Source: Christensenellaceae bacterium (GTDB lineage Bacteria > Bacillota > Clostridia > Christensenellales > UBA1750). From it: a stretch of 7,846 bases of DNA. Positions 7,006-7,846 of the stretch are shown here, one piece after another. The first letter of the stretch is position 1; the number at the start of each line of letters is the position of its first letter. The stretch is taken from the NCBI GenBank assembly GCA_031287285.1, contig JAITTC010000040.1, forward strand, positions 1-7,846, given 5' to 3'. The position numbers and the translations under genes were made by a program. The notes under the pieces are model-generated. The model was not told the origin of the DNA. It saw nothing but the letters and a program-made list of their open reading frames with translations, and did not search any database.

Positions 7006-7846
7006 GTTGTGCTGACGCTGACCGATTGCCCGCCTTCCCTTCGCGGGGATTTGACGAAGTGGTTGTTTGAAATCAACGCGGGCGTGTACGTCGGCAGGGT
7101 CAGTGCCCGCGTCCGCGACCGGCTCTGGGCGCGCGTGAAGCAGGCAGCTCCCAAGGGCAGAGCGACCATGGTCTTCAATGCAAGCAACGAGCAGGGTCTT
7201 GATTTTCGCACCCATAACAGCGATTGGCAGCCCATTGATTTCGACGGCTTGAAGCTCATCATGCGCCCGAATCTCGCGCATATGCGAAGGGGGGAGGCAA
7301 AGCTCGGCTACAGCAAGGCGAGTCAATATCTAAGGGCGCGTCGTCAGGCCGCAATGGGCGCGCGGAAGCAAGAAGATGCAGCCGCGAAGGAGATTTATGT
7401 GGTAATCGACGTCGAAACGACGGGACTCTTCCCTGATAGGGATGCCATTATTGAGCTTGGAGCGATTCGCGTCGTCGATGGCAGAATAGAAGAGGAATTC
7501 GAGGCGCTTCTCATAAGCTCACTTCCCATTTCGCGGCAGATCGAGGGATTGACCGGCATCACACAAGAAATGCTTGCTGACAAAGGGCAGAACCCAGAAG
7601 AGGCATTGTCACGCTTCCTTGCCTTTTTGGGGAAAGACCGTATAGTCGGCCACAATATCAAGTTTGACTTAGGTTTTTTGGATGCGGCATTGCGCAAGCA
7701 CGGATTCGAATCCCTGGCTAATGAACGAGTTGACACTTACGCGCTGGCAAGGCAAAAGCTATATAACTTGCCCAGCCATAAGCTTTCCGACGTAGCTGCG
7801 CATTTTGGAATTCCCGTGGCAGAGAACCATCGAAGCCTGCCAGACT
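7003..7846 (+). CDS. cas2e: Cas2e-DEDDh (DnaQ-like) exonuclease fusion, 3' end outside window
   Basis: 281 codons are visible and the frame is still open at the edge. The N-terminal domain (about 1-93) is a type I-E Cas2: LTLTDCPPSLRGDLTKWLFE, then NAGVYVGRVSARVRDRLW, and FDGLKLIMRPN at its end. A basic, helix-prone linker (about 94-128) follows. The C-terminal domain is a DEDDh 3'-5' exonuclease of the DnaQ family. It has ExoI VVIDVETTG (D136, E138), ExoII VGHNIKFDLGFL (D222) and ExoIII HRSLPD (H276, D281), so all five catalytic residues are present. Cas2 holds two Cas1 dimers together. In the known fusions of Streptococcus and Megasphaera the DEDDh domain trims prespacer ends, and the same role is inferred here. 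The start is GTG at 7003, chosen by the Shine-Dalgarno spacing and the Cas2e N-terminus. Known fusions are near 300 residues, so little should be missing. Confidence 0.95.
   Translation, partial: MVVLTLTDCPPSLRGDLTKWLFEINAGVYVGRVSARVRDRLWARVKQAAPKGRATMVFNASNEQGLDFRTHNSDWQPIDFDGLKLIMRPNLAHMRRGEAKLGYSKASQYLRARRQAAMGARKQEDAAAKEIYVVIDVETTGLFPDRDAIIELGAIRVVDGRIEEEFEALLISSLPISRQIEGLTGITQEMLADKGQNPEEALSRFLAFLGKDRIVGHNIKFDLGFLDAALRKHGFESLANERVDTYALARQKLYNLPSHKLSDVAAHFGIPVAENHRSLPD
7387..7401 (+). promoter_or_regulatory. Possible internal ribosome binding site and GTG at the exonuclease domain
   Basis: Inside the cas2 fusion gene, AAGGAG (7387-7392) is followed after 6 nt by an in-frame GTG (7399, codon 133). 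That codon lies three codons before the first catalytic Asp, at the edge of the DEDDh domain. It could give a free exonuclease domain beside the fusion. This is a sequence match only; AAGGAG encodes Lys-Glu and may be there by chance. Confidence 0.3.
7390..7846 (+). other. DEDDh exonuclease domain of the Cas2 fusion, low-GC segment
   Basis: This segment encodes residues 130-281 of the fusion. By hand count, bases 7381-7846 hold 236 G or C of 466 (51%), against 216 of 360 (60%) for the Cas2 and linker part at 7021-7380. It also uses codons that look scarcer in the Cas2 part, such as ATA, TTA and TCA. The domain is close to DnaQ-type proofreading subunits and related DEDDh enzymes in its three motifs. 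Confidence 0.85.

Noticed and set aside
1..7846. CRISPR array or leader within the window
   Set aside because: No spaced direct repeat of about 28-29 bases with a type I-E-like hairpin was seen, and almost every base is in a confirmed cas gene. An array would lie outside the window.

Overview
The window lies entirely inside one plus-strand type I-E CRISPR-Cas operon. The order is cas3 (3' part only), casA/cse1/cas8e, casB/cse2/cas11e, casC/cas7e, casD/cas5e, casE/cas6e, cas1e, and a cas2e fused to a DEDDh (DnaQ-like) exonuclease domain. The last gene runs off the right edge. No stretch over 300 bases is free of genes. No CRISPR repeat, leader, tRNA, rRNA, mobile element, promoter or terminator is visible. 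A CRISPR array, if present, would be expected just downstream of the window, and the operon promoter and the N-terminal half of Cas3 lie upstream.

How the genes work together (established for type I-E). Cas8e, Cas11e, Cas7e, Cas5e and Cas6e build the crRNA-guided surveillance complex Cascade. Cas6e cuts the pre-crRNA, Cas7e forms the backbone on the spacer RNA, Cas5e caps the 5' handle, Cas8e reads the PAM, and Cas11e forms the belly. Cas3 is the helicase-nuclease recruited to unwind and shred the target. Cas1 and Cas2 form the spacer integrase. The fused DEDDh domain is expected to trim prespacer 3' overhangs, a job that free host exonucleases do in E. coli.

Layout. The genes are packed as tightly as possible, with overlaps of 14, 8, 4, 1 and 4 nt, one 2-nt gap, and cas1/cas2 directly abutting. 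Nearly all have a strong GGAGG-type Shine-Dalgarno sequence inside the preceding gene, so translation is probably coupled through the operon.

Organism. The roughly 60% GC in most of the part counted by hand, the strong purine-rich Shine-Dalgarno sites and the Cas2-DEDDh fusion (known in Streptococcus and Megasphaera) fit a moderately high-GC Gram-positive-type bacterium, perhaps a Clostridia or related Bacillota member. Actinomycetota cannot be excluded. This placement is an inference of low confidence.

The system itself is a known type. The points worth a second look are all in the adaptation module: an Asp in place of the normally catalytic Glu of Cas1, a drop in GC that coincides with the exonuclease domain, a good internal ribosome-binding site with an in-frame GTG exactly at the start of that domain, and cas2 starting in the same frame directly after the cas1 stop codon.
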